Of a stretch of DNA of 64,000 nucleotides, positions 52,856 to 61,952 are shown one piece after another. The notes below the pieces were generated by a model, which had not been told where the DNA came from, made no database searches, and was given only the letters and a program-made list of their open reading frames with translations. Source of the DNA: Allobosea sp. (GTDB taxonomy: Bacteria > Pseudomonadota > Alphaproteobacteria > Rhizobiales > Beijerinckiaceae); the NCBI GenBank assembly GCA_024231975.1, contig JAAEQB010000064.1, forward strand, positions 1-64,000. The letters run 5' to 3'. How positions within the stretch are numbered: the first letter of the stretch is position 1; each line of letters begins with the position of its first letter. The translations under genes and the position numbers were made by a program.

Positions 52856-53865
52856 TGCGGATACCTCTCGCTCAGCATCGAGAGGGCGAGCAGGTGCAGC
52901 GTCGACGGGTAATAGAGCGTAGGCTCGAAGGTCTTTAGCTCGGCCGGGATCGGCGTACGGTCGAGCGCGCAGGCCATGGCGGCGTTCAGGATGCGATAAC
53001 CGGCGTCCGGCAGCGGCTCGACCGGCTTGCCGTTCGTTACGTCGATCACCGCCGTGCCATTGGCCCAGGCCTGGCGGAAGGGTTCGAGGCGCTGCTTGTC
53101 GGCAAGGCCGGCCCGCAGGAGATAGAGCGGGATACGCAGCGCGTTATAGCCGAACTGCGGCGGGAAGCCCTCGGCCGGCTTCGGCTCCCCCCTGATCGAG
53201 AGCCAGTCGGCAGCCGGTGTCTTGCGCTTGGCGAGATCGTCGAGCAGCTTCAGCCCGCTGGCCTGCACCTGCATCCAGCTCTGGTCGCCGGTGAGCTTGG
53301 CGAGGACGGGGAAGGTCTCGAACACCCAGTAGGACGGATTGACCACCGGCCCGTCCGGCCGGTCCTGCTCCGAGAAGCCTTTCGCCGCCGGCATCAGCCA
53401 GGTCTGGCCGCCGCGCTTCAGGAGCGCGACCTTGGCGAGCGAGCGGGCGATCTGGCGGGCCGCATTGGTGTAGGCCGGCATCGCCCAGCGCGTCCCGGCG
53501 CAGGCGAGCGCTTCCGCGATCAGGAGGTCGCCGTCGCTGGCATTGTTGATGTCGCTGACGCGGGGCGTGGTCTTCGGGTCCCAGCGCCAGGCGGCGAGCC
53601 CGTCGTCGCGGATCAGCAGCTCCGTCCGGGTGAAGGAGAGGATGCTGGCGAAGCTGCCGCGATCGCCGGCGAGGCAGGCCAGCAGCAGCCCGTAGCCCTG
53701 GCTTTCGCTATGGCTGATGCCGCCATTGGCATCGTCGACGACGCGCCCCTCGGCGGTGACGAATTTCTGCCGGTAGAGTTCCCAGGCGCCGGCCGGCAGG
53801 CCGGCCTGCGCCGCGGGGGCGAGACCGAGCAGGATCGCAGCCAGGGCCGTGCGCAGCCGTCTCAT
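52846..53865 (-). CDS. bcsZ: Periplasmic endo-1,4-beta-glucanase, GH8 (BcsZ/CelC)
   Basis: BcsZ trims cellulose during synthesis and export. Length is 339 residues with a signal peptide ending AAQAG (about residue 21). The GH8 catalytic glutamate is in ISHSESQGYGL (about 50-60), and the conserved Asp region is NNASDGDLLIAEAL (about 107-120). C-terminal motifs match BcsZ (QFGYNALRIPLYLLRAG). It overlaps the bcsB stop by four bases (ATGA), consistent with operon coupling. Confidence 0.95.
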   Translation of the reverse strand: MRRLRTALAAILLGLAPAAQAGLPAGAWELYRQKFVTAEGRVVDDANGGISHSESQGYGLLLACLAGDRGSFASILSFTRTELLIRDDGLAAWRWDPKTTPRVSDINNASDGDLLIAEALACAGTRWAMPAYTNAARQIARSLAKVALLKRGGQTWLMPAAKGFSEQDRPDGPVVNPSYWVFETFPVLAKLTGDQSWMQVQASGLKLLDDLAKRKTPAADWLSIRGEPKPAEGFPPQFGYNALRIPLYLLRAGLADKQRLEPFRQAWANGTAVIDVTNGKPVEPLPDAGYRILNAAMACALDRTPIPAELKTFEPTLYYPSTLHLLALSMLSERYPQCM

Positions 53866-56312
53866 GAGCGCCTCCCGAGGCGGCCGAGCATCAGGGAGGT
53901 GCCGACGCCGAGGGCGATGCAGGCCCCCAGCAAGGTCAACGCGTAGATGCCGATATTGCTCGACATCCAGTTGGCGAAGACGAGGCGCATATTGGTCAGG
54001 CTGAAAGCCCGGGTCATGACGAAGGAGGTGCTGTCCGCCGAGATGACGTGATTGTCCTGCCCGCTGCGGAACGTCGTGACCTTGCCGGCCATGCCGGCCC
54101 AGTTGCCGGGGGTGACGAGCCTGTCCACGGCCTTCTCCAGACTTTCCTCCTGGCGCGCGACGAAGGCGGTCCAGACTTGGCGCGTATCGGGATCGACCGC
54201 CTGGGCGGCGATCAGCTCGGCGCCTTCCGCCGGCTCATAGAGGCTCGGCGCCCGCGTGGGCGCGCGCAGCTGCGCGAAGGAGAGGTCGAAGGTCCGCTGC
54301 AGCCACTGGTCGAAGCCAATGAAGTAGCGGGCGAAGGGGCCGCCGAACGAGCCGCGCCAGCGGTCGCGGACCGCCTCGGTCGTCGGTGCGCCGCCGCCCG
54401 AATCCTCCGGCGTCGTCTGCCGGCCCTGGAAGCGGTTGATCACCGCGTCGAACACGGCGGTGCCCTCGGTTTCCGGCACGACGACGACAGCGTCCGCGCG
54501 CTGCGGCCAGGTGTTGCGGACATTGTCGGCGATGCCGACGCGCGGCAGCAATCCGGCAGGCAATTGTCCGGCGGCGCCGACGATCAGGGCAGGGCGGCTG
54601 CCGATGGTCGCAGCGCTGCCGACGAGGTCGATCGGCAGCGGCCGGTCGGCGCGCTGAGCCAGCCGCGCCAGCAGCGTCGCGGCCGCGCCGAGATTGGGCA
54701 GGTCCTGCCGGCCGACGATCAGGCCGACATGCGCGGCGATCGAATAGGGGAAGCCGGTGCCGGCCACGGCGGCGAGGTTGGGGCTGACCCCGATCTTGGC
54801 GAAGTCCGGAATCGCCAGCGTCGTCGTGTCGAACAGCGCGAAGCGGTTCTTGCCCGGCAAGGTCGCGCCCGGTCCGCAAGCGAGATCGGATCGCGCCAGC
54901 GTCACCGCCTCGAACCAGACCTCGTTGATCCCTGGCCTGAAGTGCCGGAGCGGGATCGGGATCGGCGATTGCTGGAAGAGCCCGCTATTGGCGCCATTGA
55001 GCGGCACGGTCGCCGCGACATTGCCGTTGACGAAGATCTCGACGCGGCTGGCGCCGGGAAGGACCTCCTCCGCATAGGCGCCATCGAGATAGAGCGTCGC
55101 CTCGCCATAGGCATTGGCGTAGAAATCGCCGGGCATGGCGATGACGGCGCGCACGCGCATGCGTCGGCCGGAGGATTCCTGCGTGGCGATCCCGAGCTCC
55201 GAGAAGCGCAGCATCTGCTGGTCGGAGATGAAGGGCGCATCGGGCACGTGCCAGCTCGACGTGTCCATCGTCTTGCGGTTGATGTTGGTCGGCCGTGAGA
55301 CCGGCCCGGTCAGGAGCTTGGCGACGATCGCCTCGAGATCCGGCCAGGTCTCGCCGGTGACGAGCAGGGTCGCCGGCCCGAGCCTGGGATTGGCGATGAA
55401 GCCGAGGAAGCTGCCGGCCCCGGCCTCGGCCGGCAATGTCCCGAGCAGCTCGCGCACCTCCTTGGTGGTGCCGAGCAGGACCGTCAGCACGCCCGGCCGG
55501 ACCCGCTCCGGCAGGCGCTCCGAGACCCTGATGGCGGCCTGGCTGTAGCGGCCGCGCAGCGCCACCCCTTGCGCCACAGCGAGGATGCTGTTGGCCGCGA
55601 CGGCGCGCGTCGCGCCCGGCGCGACGATGTGGATCGTTGTCTGCCCGCTCTCGTCGCCGCCGACGGCCGGGAGGTCGTCGATGCTGCGCAGGCGCGATTG
55701 CTGCGCCGGATTCTTGAAGGAAAGGCGGGTGCCGGCCCCGTCGATGCGCGTCCACAGTTCATAAGTCGAGGCGATCGTGCAGTCGGTGCGGTGGCGCTGC
55801 ACGGCCTCGAAGCGGATCGTGTTCTGGCCGGGCCTGAGCAGGCCCTTGCGGATCGCGGTGGAGGTCCGCTTCAGCCGATCGGCGGAAGCGATCGGCGCTT
55901 CCATCACGCGCTCGCCGTTGATGCGCACCGTCAGGCGCGAGACCTCCGGCATCACCACCAGCGCATTCTGGAAGGCGACATCGAGATTGAGATCGGCGCT
56001 GGCCTCGTCCTGGGTCAGGTGGAAGGCCCAGCTGCGTGCATCGCTCTCGCCTTCGAGCGCGACGCGGGCGGCCGGCAGCAGGGGCTTGAAGGCGAAGCTG
56101 GCGGGAATCGCAGGCGCGGCCGGTGTCGCTGCTGCCGGCGGCTTGGGCTCGGCCGGGCGAGAGACCGGCGGCTGGGCCGGCGGCGCGATCATGAACGGCG
56201 CCGGCTCCGGCGGGGGCGTTGCCGGGGTCTCCTGGGCGCGGAGGCCGGAGCTAAGCCCCCCGATCGGGATGATCACCGCAGCGGCGAAGATGGGCAGGAG
56301 ATGCGTTCTCAT
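53862..56312 (-). CDS. bcsB: Cellulose synthase regulatory/periplasmic subunit B
   Basis: BcsB is the periplasmic partner of BcsA that guides the glucan chain and is anchored by a C-terminal helix. The frame is open far upstream, but the ATG at 56312 is right: it overlaps the bcsA stop (ATGA) and starts a signal peptide MRTHLLPIFAAAVIIPIGG. Length is 816 residues with a Pro/Ala-rich linker (about 30-70), then the carbohydrate-binding and flavodoxin-like domain pairs (INGERVMEAP, LYLDGAYAEEVLPGAS), and the C-terminal transmembrane anchor NIGIYALTLLGACIALGVGTS split near 785-810. Confidence 0.94.
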   Translation of the reverse strand: MRTHLLPIFAAAVIIPIGGLSSGLRAQETPATPPPEPAPFMIAPPAQPPVSRPAEPKPPAAATPAAPAIPASFAFKPLLPAARVALEGESDARSWAFHLTQDEASADLNLDVAFQNALVVMPEVSRLTVRINGERVMEAPIASADRLKRTSTAIRKGLLRPGQNTIRFEAVQRHRTDCTIASTYELWTRIDGAGTRLSFKNPAQQSRLRSIDDLPAVGGDESGQTTIHIVAPGATRAVAANSILAVAQGVALRGRYSQAAIRVSERLPERVRPGVLTVLLGTTKEVRELLGTLPAEAGAGSFLGFIANPRLGPATLLVTGETWPDLEAIVAKLLTGPVSRPTNINRKTMDTSSWHVPDAPFISDQQMLRFSELGIATQESSGRRMRVRAVIAMPGDFYANAYGEATLYLDGAYAEEVLPGASRVEIFVNGNVAATVPLNGANSGLFQQSPIPIPLRHFRPGINEVWFEAVTLARSDLACGPGATLPGKNRFALFDTTTLAIPDFAKIGVSPNLAAVAGTGFPYSIAAHVGLIVGRQDLPNLGAAATLLARLAQRADRPLPIDLVGSAATIGSRPALIVGAAGQLPAGLLPRVGIADNVRNTWPQRADAVVVVPETEGTAVFDAVINRFQGRQTTPEDSGGGAPTTEAVRDRWRGSFGGPFARYFIGFDQWLQRTFDLSFAQLRAPTRAPSLYEPAEGAELIAAQAVDPDTRQVWTAFVARQEESLEKAVDRLVTPGNWAGMAGKVTTFRSGQDNHVISADSTSFVMTRAFSLTNMRLVFANWMSSNIGIYALTLLGACIALGVGTSLMLGRLGRRS

Positions 56313-58492
56313 TCCGCCGCCTTCCGCTGGGTATTGGAGCGGGCGAAGCGGTAGAGGCCGAAGAAATAGGACAGGCCGCGGCTGGTCTGGAACACGGCGA
56401 TGCGCAGGAAGCGCAGGGTGCCGTAGACGACGCCCATGTTCTGGCGCCGGGCCTTCTGGAAATCGCTCCAGATCGCGGCGTCGGAGAAGCAGAGATCGGC
56501 GATGATGCGGCTGTGCAGCGGCTCGCTCGGCTCGTAGCGGCAGCCGAGCACGAGGCCGCCAGCGTCCGAGGCGTGGCGGACGACGCGCACGGGCAGGGCT
56601 CCCGGGGGCATCGCGATCGAGGTTTGGAAGGCGATCTCGCCCTTGCTGTTCACCGGCAGCGTGTCGAAGCCCTTGGACAGGATCCGGACGGCGACGCCGT
56701 CGACGGAGACGTTCTCGGTGATGATCGGCGCGGTGCGGCCGTCGATGCTGATCTCGCCGCGGCGCTTCACCGGGAACCGCCGGGCGCCGCGCCCTTCCGG
56801 CCGCTCCGAGACCACGCCGAGGGCGCAGCCCGCCATCAGCAGGTTGAGGATGTTCCAGAGCCCGACCACCAGGGTGGTGTCGGCGTTGTAGGGCTGGGTG
56901 ATGGTGCGCCAATAGGTGGCGACGACGCCGAGCGCCAGCACGGCGAAGATGATGAAGAAGGGCAGGCCGAGCTCGGAGATCCGCCGCGTCCCCAGCTCCT
57001 CGCTCTTGGCGGTGACCTTGAAGGTCGGCTTGCCAGGGTTGAGCAGCACAGAGACCACCGCCGGTAGCAGATAGACCGACTGGATGAACTCGTAGAGCTC
57101 GGAGATCCACGGCCAGCGATAGCGGCCATAGAGATAGTTCTGCATCATCAGATTCACCGCCATGTAGCTGAAGACGTAGGCGATGAACTCGGCGCCCGAG
57201 GCGGTGAAGATCTCCAGCCCGAAGAACAGGTAGAACAGCGGCGCGACCAGGAAGGTCAGGCGCACGAAGGGGAACAGCCAGAACAGGGCCGAGGACGAGT
57301 AGCACAGGCGCTGCGGCAGCGAGAGGCCGCTCTTCAGCATCGGGCGGTGGTAGATCAGGATCTGCATCATGCCCTGCGCCCAGCGCGAGCGCTGGCCGAT
57401 GAAGCTCGCGAAGGTCGCGGGCTGGAGCCCGGCGATCAGCGGCCTGTCGACATAGATGCTGTTCCAGCCGGTGGCGTGCAGGGTGATCGCGGTCTCGGCG
57501 TCCTCGGTGATGCTGCGGCCGGAGAAGCCGTTCGTCGTCTGCAGTGCCGTGCGGCGCAGCACCGCGGCCGAGCCACAGAAGAACGAGGCGTTCCACTTGT
57601 CGAGGCCGCGCTGGATGATGCCGTAGAACATCTCGTTCTCGGACGGCATCGCCTTGAAGGTCTTGAGGTTGCGCTCCAGCGGGTCGGGATTGATGAAGAA
57701 ATGCGGCGTCTGGACCAGGAAGAGCTTCGGATCCCTGTCGAAATAGCCGATCGTTTCGGTCAGGAAATTCCGCGCCGGTGCGTGGTCGGCATCGAAGACG
57801 ACGACGAGGTCGCCGCTGGAGTTGGCGAGTCCGTTGTTGAGGTTGCCGGCCTTGGCGCTGATGTTGCGCTCGCGCGTCAGATAGGTGACGCCGAGCCCCT
57901 CGCAGAGCGTCTGCAAGGTCGCCCGTCGCTCGCGTGCGGCGCTGGCGGCGACGAAATTGTCGGCGTTGCACTTCTCGTCGGTGCCGCCGTCGTCGAGCAG
58001 ATAGACGCTCAACCGGCCGGCTGGGTAGTCCATGGCCAGCGCAGCCGAGAGCGTCGTCGCCAGGAGTTCGGGCTCCTCGTTGTAGGACGGCACGAAGACG
58101 TCGACCGTCGGGGCATCGGCGGGGATCGGCGGCGCGCTCTTGCGCCGCGGCAGCGGCATCGCCACCACGAACAGGCTGAGGAACAGCATGCCGATGTTGT
58201 AGAGCTCGGCCAGATAGAGGATCAGCCCGGGGATGAAGTCCTCGAGCTGGTTGACCGGCGGCAGCGTGCTCGTCGTGCGCCAGTAGACATAGCGCAGCAC
58301 GATCGCGGTGCCGAGGCCGAGCGCGATCAGGCGCCAGACGCCGTATGGCCGCAGGAACTTGAGCAGGATCATCGCCCCGACCACGATGGTCCCGGCGATC
58401 AGATGCGCCTGCAGGCTGATCGGCAGCGAGATCAGCGCGACCACGACGGCCGTGGCGATCGCCCAGAAGATGACGTAGCTCGCGGTTCGCAT
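56309..58492 (-). CDS. bcsA: Cellulose synthase catalytic subunit (UDP-forming) with PilZ domain
   Basis: BcsA polymerises UDP-glucose into beta-1,4-glucan and moves it across the inner membrane. Length is 727 residues with N-terminal membrane helices and a GT2 domain bearing DDG (167-169), DAD (234-236), TED (329-331) and QRSRW (367-371). Four or more further helices and a C-terminal PilZ domain follow. The PilZ c-di-GMP motifs are both present: RGARR (568-572, RxxxR) and NVSVDG (594-599, [D/N]xSxxG). Allosteric activation by c-di-GMP is therefore expected. It lies between bcsN and bcsB. Confidence 0.97.
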   Translation of the reverse strand: MRTASYVIFWAIATAVVVALISLPISLQAHLIAGTIVVGAMILLKFLRPYGVWRLIALGLGTAIVLRYVYWRTTSTLPPVNQLEDFIPGLILYLAELYNIGMLFLSLFVVAMPLPRRKSAPPIPADAPTVDVFVPSYNEEPELLATTLSAALAMDYPAGRLSVYLLDDGGTDEKCNADNFVAASAARERRATLQTLCEGLGVTYLTRERNISAKAGNLNNGLANSSGDLVVVFDADHAPARNFLTETIGYFDRDPKLFLVQTPHFFINPDPLERNLKTFKAMPSENEMFYGIIQRGLDKWNASFFCGSAAVLRRTALQTTNGFSGRSITEDAETAITLHATGWNSIYVDRPLIAGLQPATFASFIGQRSRWAQGMMQILIYHRPMLKSGLSLPQRLCYSSSALFWLFPFVRLTFLVAPLFYLFFGLEIFTASGAEFIAYVFSYMAVNLMMQNYLYGRYRWPWISELYEFIQSVYLLPAVVSVLLNPGKPTFKVTAKSEELGTRRISELGLPFFIIFAVLALGVVATYWRTITQPYNADTTLVVGLWNILNLLMAGCALGVVSERPEGRGARRFPVKRRGEISIDGRTAPIITENVSVDGVAVRILSKGFDTLPVNSKGEIAFQTSIAMPPGALPVRVVRHASDAGGLVLGCRYEPSEPLHSRIIADLCFSDAAIWSDFQKARRQNMGVVYGTLRFLRIAVFQTSRGLSYFFGLYRFARSNTQRKAAE

Positions 58493-58516
58493 CGGCTTTC
58501 GGAACGCTTGGCTGTC

Positions 58517-59437
58517 TCAGGGTGTCGTGGGCGGTGGGGGAACGGTCGGGTATCCGGCCATCGGCCTGTCCGGGACGGGCTGTGTTCCTTGGAAGCGATC
58601 GGCTTCGATCCGAGGTTCCCGTACTGGTCGCGGGCGGGTGACCCGCCGGGGCTTCGGCACGTCCTCGGTCGAGGCCTGCGGCAGCGGGTAGATCGGCGCG
58701 CCAGCCTGGCCGAGCCCCGACGCAGGCGCCGGAGCATCTCCGGCCGGGCTCCAGCCGCTGCGCCGCAACGAGGCGTTGAGCGAATACTCGTAGGCGAGGC
58801 GCAGCAGCGAGGCTTCTGTTGCCGTGGGGTCGCAAATGCGCATGCGGACCGAGACCGCCCCCGATCGCGGCCGGAAGACGCTGTCGCCATCGGCGATGCG
58901 CTGCCAGGCATAAAGGCAGGCCTCGCCGCCGGTGCCGCGGCCGAAGGCATAGCCGAAAGGCCCGTATTTGTTCTGGACGAAGACGGCGGAGGGCGCCATG
59001 GCGACACCCGACAGGCGCTCCTCCATGTCCTGCGCCACGGCGAAGTCGTCGATCCCCGGGAGCTTCAGCAGGTTGCCCTCGACGCCGGTGCTCTCCGGCA
59101 GGTCGGCGGCGGTGAAGAAGGCGACCTGGATCGTGTTCTCGCCGGGCGTGCGGCCGCGCGTCGCCAGCGAGATCGTCTGCGCGATCGCGTTCTCGTAGCC
59201 GCGCTGGGTGACACCGATGATCGGAGGGCTGCCGGGCGGCAGGGCGATCATCGCCCGGCCCGGTTCGACCGAGAGCCAGCGCGTCGCCGTCACCAGTTCC
59301 GTTTCGGAAAGTCTCTGCTCGCCGCAGCCGGCCATGGCCAAGCTCAGGCAGCAGGCCACGACAGATATCGCTGCCCGCCTCTGCGCTGGGGCGCGCCGTG
59401 CGGAACGTATGGCTGGACCCTGCCCTGCGACGTTCAT
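58517..59437 (-). CDS. bcsN: Cellulose biosynthesis lipoprotein BcsN
   Basis: BcsN is a subunit restricted mainly to Hyphomicrobiales-type cellulose operons (CelG in Agrobacterium). Length is 306 residues. The lipobox LAMAGC places the lipidated cysteine at residue 38, so the mature protein is a periplasm-facing lipoprotein. A conserved globular part (RWLSVEPGRAMIALPPGSPP to LAYEYSLNASLRRSGW) is followed by a proline-rich tail ending PTVPPPPTTP. First gene of the operon bcsN-A-B-Z-TPR. The promoter must lie in 59438-59731. Confidence 0.88.
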   Translation of the reverse strand: MNVAGQGPAIRSARRAPAQRRAAISVVACCLSLAMAGCGEQRLSETELVTATRWLSVEPGRAMIALPPGSPPIIGVTQRGYENAIAQTISLATRGRTPGENTIQVAFFTAADLPESTGVEGNLLKLPGIDDFAVAQDMEERLSGVAMAPSAVFVQNKYGPFGYAFGRGTGGEACLYAWQRIADGDSVFRPRSGAVSVRMRICDPTATEASLLRLAYEYSLNASLRRSGWSPAGDAPAPASGLGQAGAPIYPLPQASTEDVPKPRRVTRPRPVREPRIEADRFQGTQPVPDRPMAGYPTVPPPPTTP

Positions 59438-59731
59438 CGGCGCGCCGGTCCGTATCTGGTCGGCATCGTCATCTGTTGACCATCGATTAATAAAGGTTAA
59501 CGCGACCTTACTGTCCCGCTACCTGCCGGAGATGTGGCCTGAGCACCCGATTCCTGGGCGCAATACAGATGATTCGCGCTGTTATTCCAACCGCCGATCA
59601 TGCCGGAAGGCTGCGCGCAGGGCCTGCCTGTACACCCATCCGGGGTGATTCGGGGTGCGTAGTCACGGGATCGGACGGCCGGCGCCGCCGGCGAATCGCC
59701 GTTTAGGCCCGCCTACGATTGTTGTGGAGCG
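59438..59731 (-). other. 294-bp intergenic region upstream of bcsN
   Basis: I find no gene here. It includes an AT-rich stretch around 59482-59506 (reading attaataaaggttaacg on the plus strand) that is the best candidate for the bcsN promoter. It ends at the dsbB stop. No tRNA, repeat array or strong terminator is visible, though short GC palindromes such as ccggcgccgccgg near 59682-59694 occur. Confidence 0.4.
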
Positions 59732-60262
59732 TCAGCCTCGCGACGATGCTGGGCGCTGCGAGGCGTTCCGCAGCCCGAGCAGGGCGATAGCCAGCAGCCC
59801 GAGCGAGGCGAGGGCGTTCCAGCCGGCGAGGGAGAGGCCGAGGAAGCGCCAGGCCGCTTCCGTGCAGGAGACGATGCGGGTGGTCTGCAACTGCTTCATC
59901 AGGTCCTGAACCCCGGCCGCGGCCGGGGCAGGCGTGCCGCCGCAATCGTTCGGGCCGGCGAAGATCCCCCACTCCACGCCGGAATGGTAGACGCCGAGCC
60001 CGGTGCTCCAGGCCATCAGCAAAGCGAGAACGATCAGCGCCGCGATCTGCAGCCGGCTAGAGCGGGCGAGGAGCAGCGCCAGCGTCGTCAGGCCGATGGC
60101 GGCATAGTGCGGGGCCCGCTGCTCGAGGCAGAGCTTGCAGGGGCGTAAGTGCAGGACGAGCTCGAAGAACCAGGCGCCGCCGATCAAGGCGAGGCTGACG
60201 AGCCCGATCAGGGCGATCAGGCGGCGGGGATCGGCGAGGAGGCGCGAGGCAAGGCCGGTCAT
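59732..60262 (-). CDS. dsbB: Disulfide bond formation protein B
   Basis: DsbB reoxidises DsbA and passes electrons to quinone. Length is 176 residues from the ATG at 60262; the frame is open further upstream, but that part overlaps the preceding gene and is not protein-like. Four membrane helices are present, with the CKLC redox pair (Cys42, Cys45) after helix 1 and the second pair Cys107 (PNDCGG) and Cys133 (VSCTEAAW). It is eight bases after the YqaA-family gene, so likely co-transcribed. Confidence 0.92.
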   Translation of the reverse strand: MTGLASRLLADPRRLIALIGLVSLALIGGAWFFELVLHLRPCKLCLEQRAPHYAAIGLTTLALLLARSSRLQIAALIVLALLMAWSTGLGVYHSGVEWGIFAGPNDCGGTPAPAAAGVQDLMKQLQTTRIVSCTEAAWRFLGLSLAGWNALASLGLLAIALLGLRNASQRPASSRG

Positions 60263-60270
60263 GGCGGTAC

Positions 60271-60882
60271 TCAGCAGGAGAGGAGCTGGCCCGAGCCTGT
60301 CAGCAGCTTGAGGCCGAAATAGAGCAGGATCAGCAGGGCAGCGCCGCCGAGCGCGATCAGCTTCAGCCGCTTCTCGATGAAGTGCCGGATCGTCTCGCCA
60401 TAGCGGCGCAGCAGGAAGGCCAGGGCGAAGAAGCGGGCGCCGCGGGCGATGACGCAGGACAGCACGAAGAAGCCGAGCCCGATATGGACGGCGCCGGCCA
60501 GGATCGTCACCACCTTGATCGGCGGCAGATGCGCCAGGCCCGAGGTGGTGAGCAGCAGCAGCGTCATGTCCGGGGTGGCGCAGGCGCGCAATTGCTCGAA
60601 GGCATCGAGCTTGCCGTAGAAGGCGAGCACCGGCCGCGCGAGCGCGTCGAAGGCATAGTAGCCGAGCGCATAGCCGGCGATGCCGCCGAGCGTCGAGAAC
60701 ACCGTCGCGATCAAGGCGAGGCGATAGGCCCGCTGCGGCTTGGCCAGCGCCATCGGCACGAACAGCACGTCGGCCGGGATCAGGAAGAAGGAGCTCTCGA
60801 CGAAGGCGACGACGGCGAGCCAGACCTGCGCGCTGCGGCGGGCGGCAAGCGAGAGCGTCCAGAGATAGAGGCGTTCGAACAT
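60271..60882 (-). CDS. YqaA/DedA-like (VTT domain) membrane protein
   Basis: Length is 203 residues with four or five membrane segments. It has the YqaA-type N-terminal ESSFFLIPADVLFVPMAL and the internal glycine-rich GGIAGYALGYYAFD, with ARGARFFALAFLLRRYG later, as in SNARE-associated/VTT-domain proteins that act in lipid flipping or membrane homeostasis. It precedes dsbB in what looks like a two-gene unit. The function in this family is still broad. Confidence 0.88.
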   Translation of the reverse strand: MFERLYLWTLSLAARRSAQVWLAVVAFVESSFFLIPADVLFVPMALAKPQRAYRLALIATVFSTLGGIAGYALGYYAFDALARPVLAFYGKLDAFEQLRACATPDMTLLLLTTSGLAHLPPIKVVTILAGAVHIGLGFFVLSCVIARGARFFALAFLLRRYGETIRHFIEKRLKLIALGGAALLILLYFGLKLLTGSGQLLSC

Positions 60883-60896
60883 CGCCGGCCCTTAGA

Positions 60897-60995
60897 GCAT
60901 CGGACCGAAAAGTGGAAACCACTTTTCGGAGGCAATCCGATGCCTGACAAAGTGATAGATCGCCATTTGGCGTCCGAAAGGACGCACGGCGATCT
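60897..60995. repeat. Compound palindromic intergenic element (second copy type)
   Basis: Part 1: GCATCGGA (60897-60904)/TCCGATGC (60936-60943) encloses perfect 11-base arms CCGAAAAGTGG (60905-60915)/CCACTTTTCGG (60919-60929) with an AAA loop. Part 2: AGATCGCC (60957-60964)/GGCGATCT (60988-60995) encloses GCGTCC-GAAA-GGACGC (60970-60985). The two-part design parallels the element at 36509-36623. It lies upstream of the YqaA/dsbB unit and of the tRNA-Leu gene. Confidence 0.75.
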
Positions 60996-61102
60996 AGCGG
61001 GCGCGGGGCCTTCCGTCCATGGCTGCGACGCCGCGGGAAAAGGCGTTCACGCGAGATTGACCGGCTCTTGCCGATCGCTATAGTCCGGCCCGCCTGAAAA
61101 GG

Positions 61103-61187
61103 GCCCCTGTGGCGGAATTGGTAGACGCGCTCGACTCAAAATCGAGTTCCGCAAGGAGTGCTGGTTCGATCCCGGCCAGGGGCACCA
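61103..61187 (+). tRNA. tRNA-Leu (anticodon CAA)
   Basis: Acceptor arms GCCCCTG (61103-61109) and CAGGGGC (61177-61183) are followed by discriminator A and encoded CCA (61185-61187). The anticodon stem ctcga/tcgag encloses loop ctcaaaa, giving anticodon CAA, which reads UUG. A long variable arm precedes the T-arm ggttcgatccc, as expected for a class II leucine tRNA. Total 85 bases including CCA. Confidence 0.96.
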
Positions 61188-61307
61188 TTCTTCACGGCAT
61201 CGTGCCGGCTGCTCGATGCGCCAGGCTCGCCGCCCTAAAATCGCCGCTCGCTCCCGCTCTGTCTTGCCCCCGAATCGATCCTTACGGGCAGCCGAGGAGA
61301 TTTGAGC

Positions 61308-61799
61308 ATGAGGGCCGTCGCCATCGCCGTCGCAACCAGCGTCCTCGGGGCCGTTCCGGCCTTCGCCGACGAGCTTCCGCAGCGCAAGCCCGGCCTCTGG
61401 GAGACCAAGTCGAGCGGCGCCGAGGGCGAGACCAGCGCCAAGCAATGCGTCGGGCCCGGTACGGATCGCGCCATGCTCGGCGGGATGTCCGGCGCCGCCT
61501 GCTCGAAGGTCGAGGTCAAGAAGACCGCGACCGGCTACGCGGTTGCGACCGAGTGCGCAATCGGCCAGATCAAGGCGGTCGGCAGCAGTATCGTCACTGG
61601 TGACTTCCAGGCGACCGTGCGCACCGAAGGCACCACCACGCTCACTGGCATGCCTGGGCAGGCCGGGCCGGTCGAGCGCAAGCTCGTGGTCGAGGCCAAG
61701 CGTGTGGGCGACTGTGGACCGGGCCAGAAGCCTGGCGACATCATCATGCCCGACGGCAGGGTGATCTCGATGCCGGGAGCGGCCGGCGCGAAGCCCTAG
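61308..61799 (+). CDS. Exported DUF3617 family protein
   Basis: Length is 163 residues from ATG 61308, with GGAG upstream; a TTG two codons earlier is possible. The signal peptide ends after AFA (about residue 20). The mature part opens with the DUF3617 hallmark KPGLWETKSSG, and the paired cysteines expected in the family (KQCVGPG, AACSKVEV, ATECAIG, GDCGPGQ) follow. It is a periplasmic protein of unknown role, and nothing near it suggests a function. Confidence 0.88.
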   Translation: MRAVAIAVATSVLGAVPAFADELPQRKPGLWETKSSGAEGETSAKQCVGPGTDRAMLGGMSGAACSKVEVKKTATGYAVATECAIGQIKAVGSSIVTGDFQATVRTEGTTTLTGMPGQAGPVERKLVVEAKRVGDCGPGQKPGDIIMPDGRVISMPGAAGAKP

Positions 61800-61952
61800 C
61801 TCCGGTTTTCGGCGGAAGCCGGTAGCTCGCAGCCGCCGTCGATAAAAAACTCGGCCGGCATGTCACAAATGGTCGAGCCTATTCGTCCTGGTGAAGAGCG
61901 CTGCAGCGGCCATGCCGTCCTGTGAGGCGCGCTTCACTGGACGAGGGCGGAC

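Noticed and set aside
56313..58835. Upstream extension of the bcsB frame across bcsA
   Set aside because: The extension is out of frame with bcsA and has no domain. BcsB begins with a signal peptide at 56312 in an ATGA overlap.
60263..60922. Upstream extension of the dsbB frame across the YqaA-like gene
   Set aside because: Noise translation. DsbB starts at 60262 with its first membrane helix.
61109..61603. Open frame running through the tRNA-Leu gene
   Set aside because: It overlaps the tRNA and the DUF3617 gene in another frame; the translation is repetitive Arg-rich noise.
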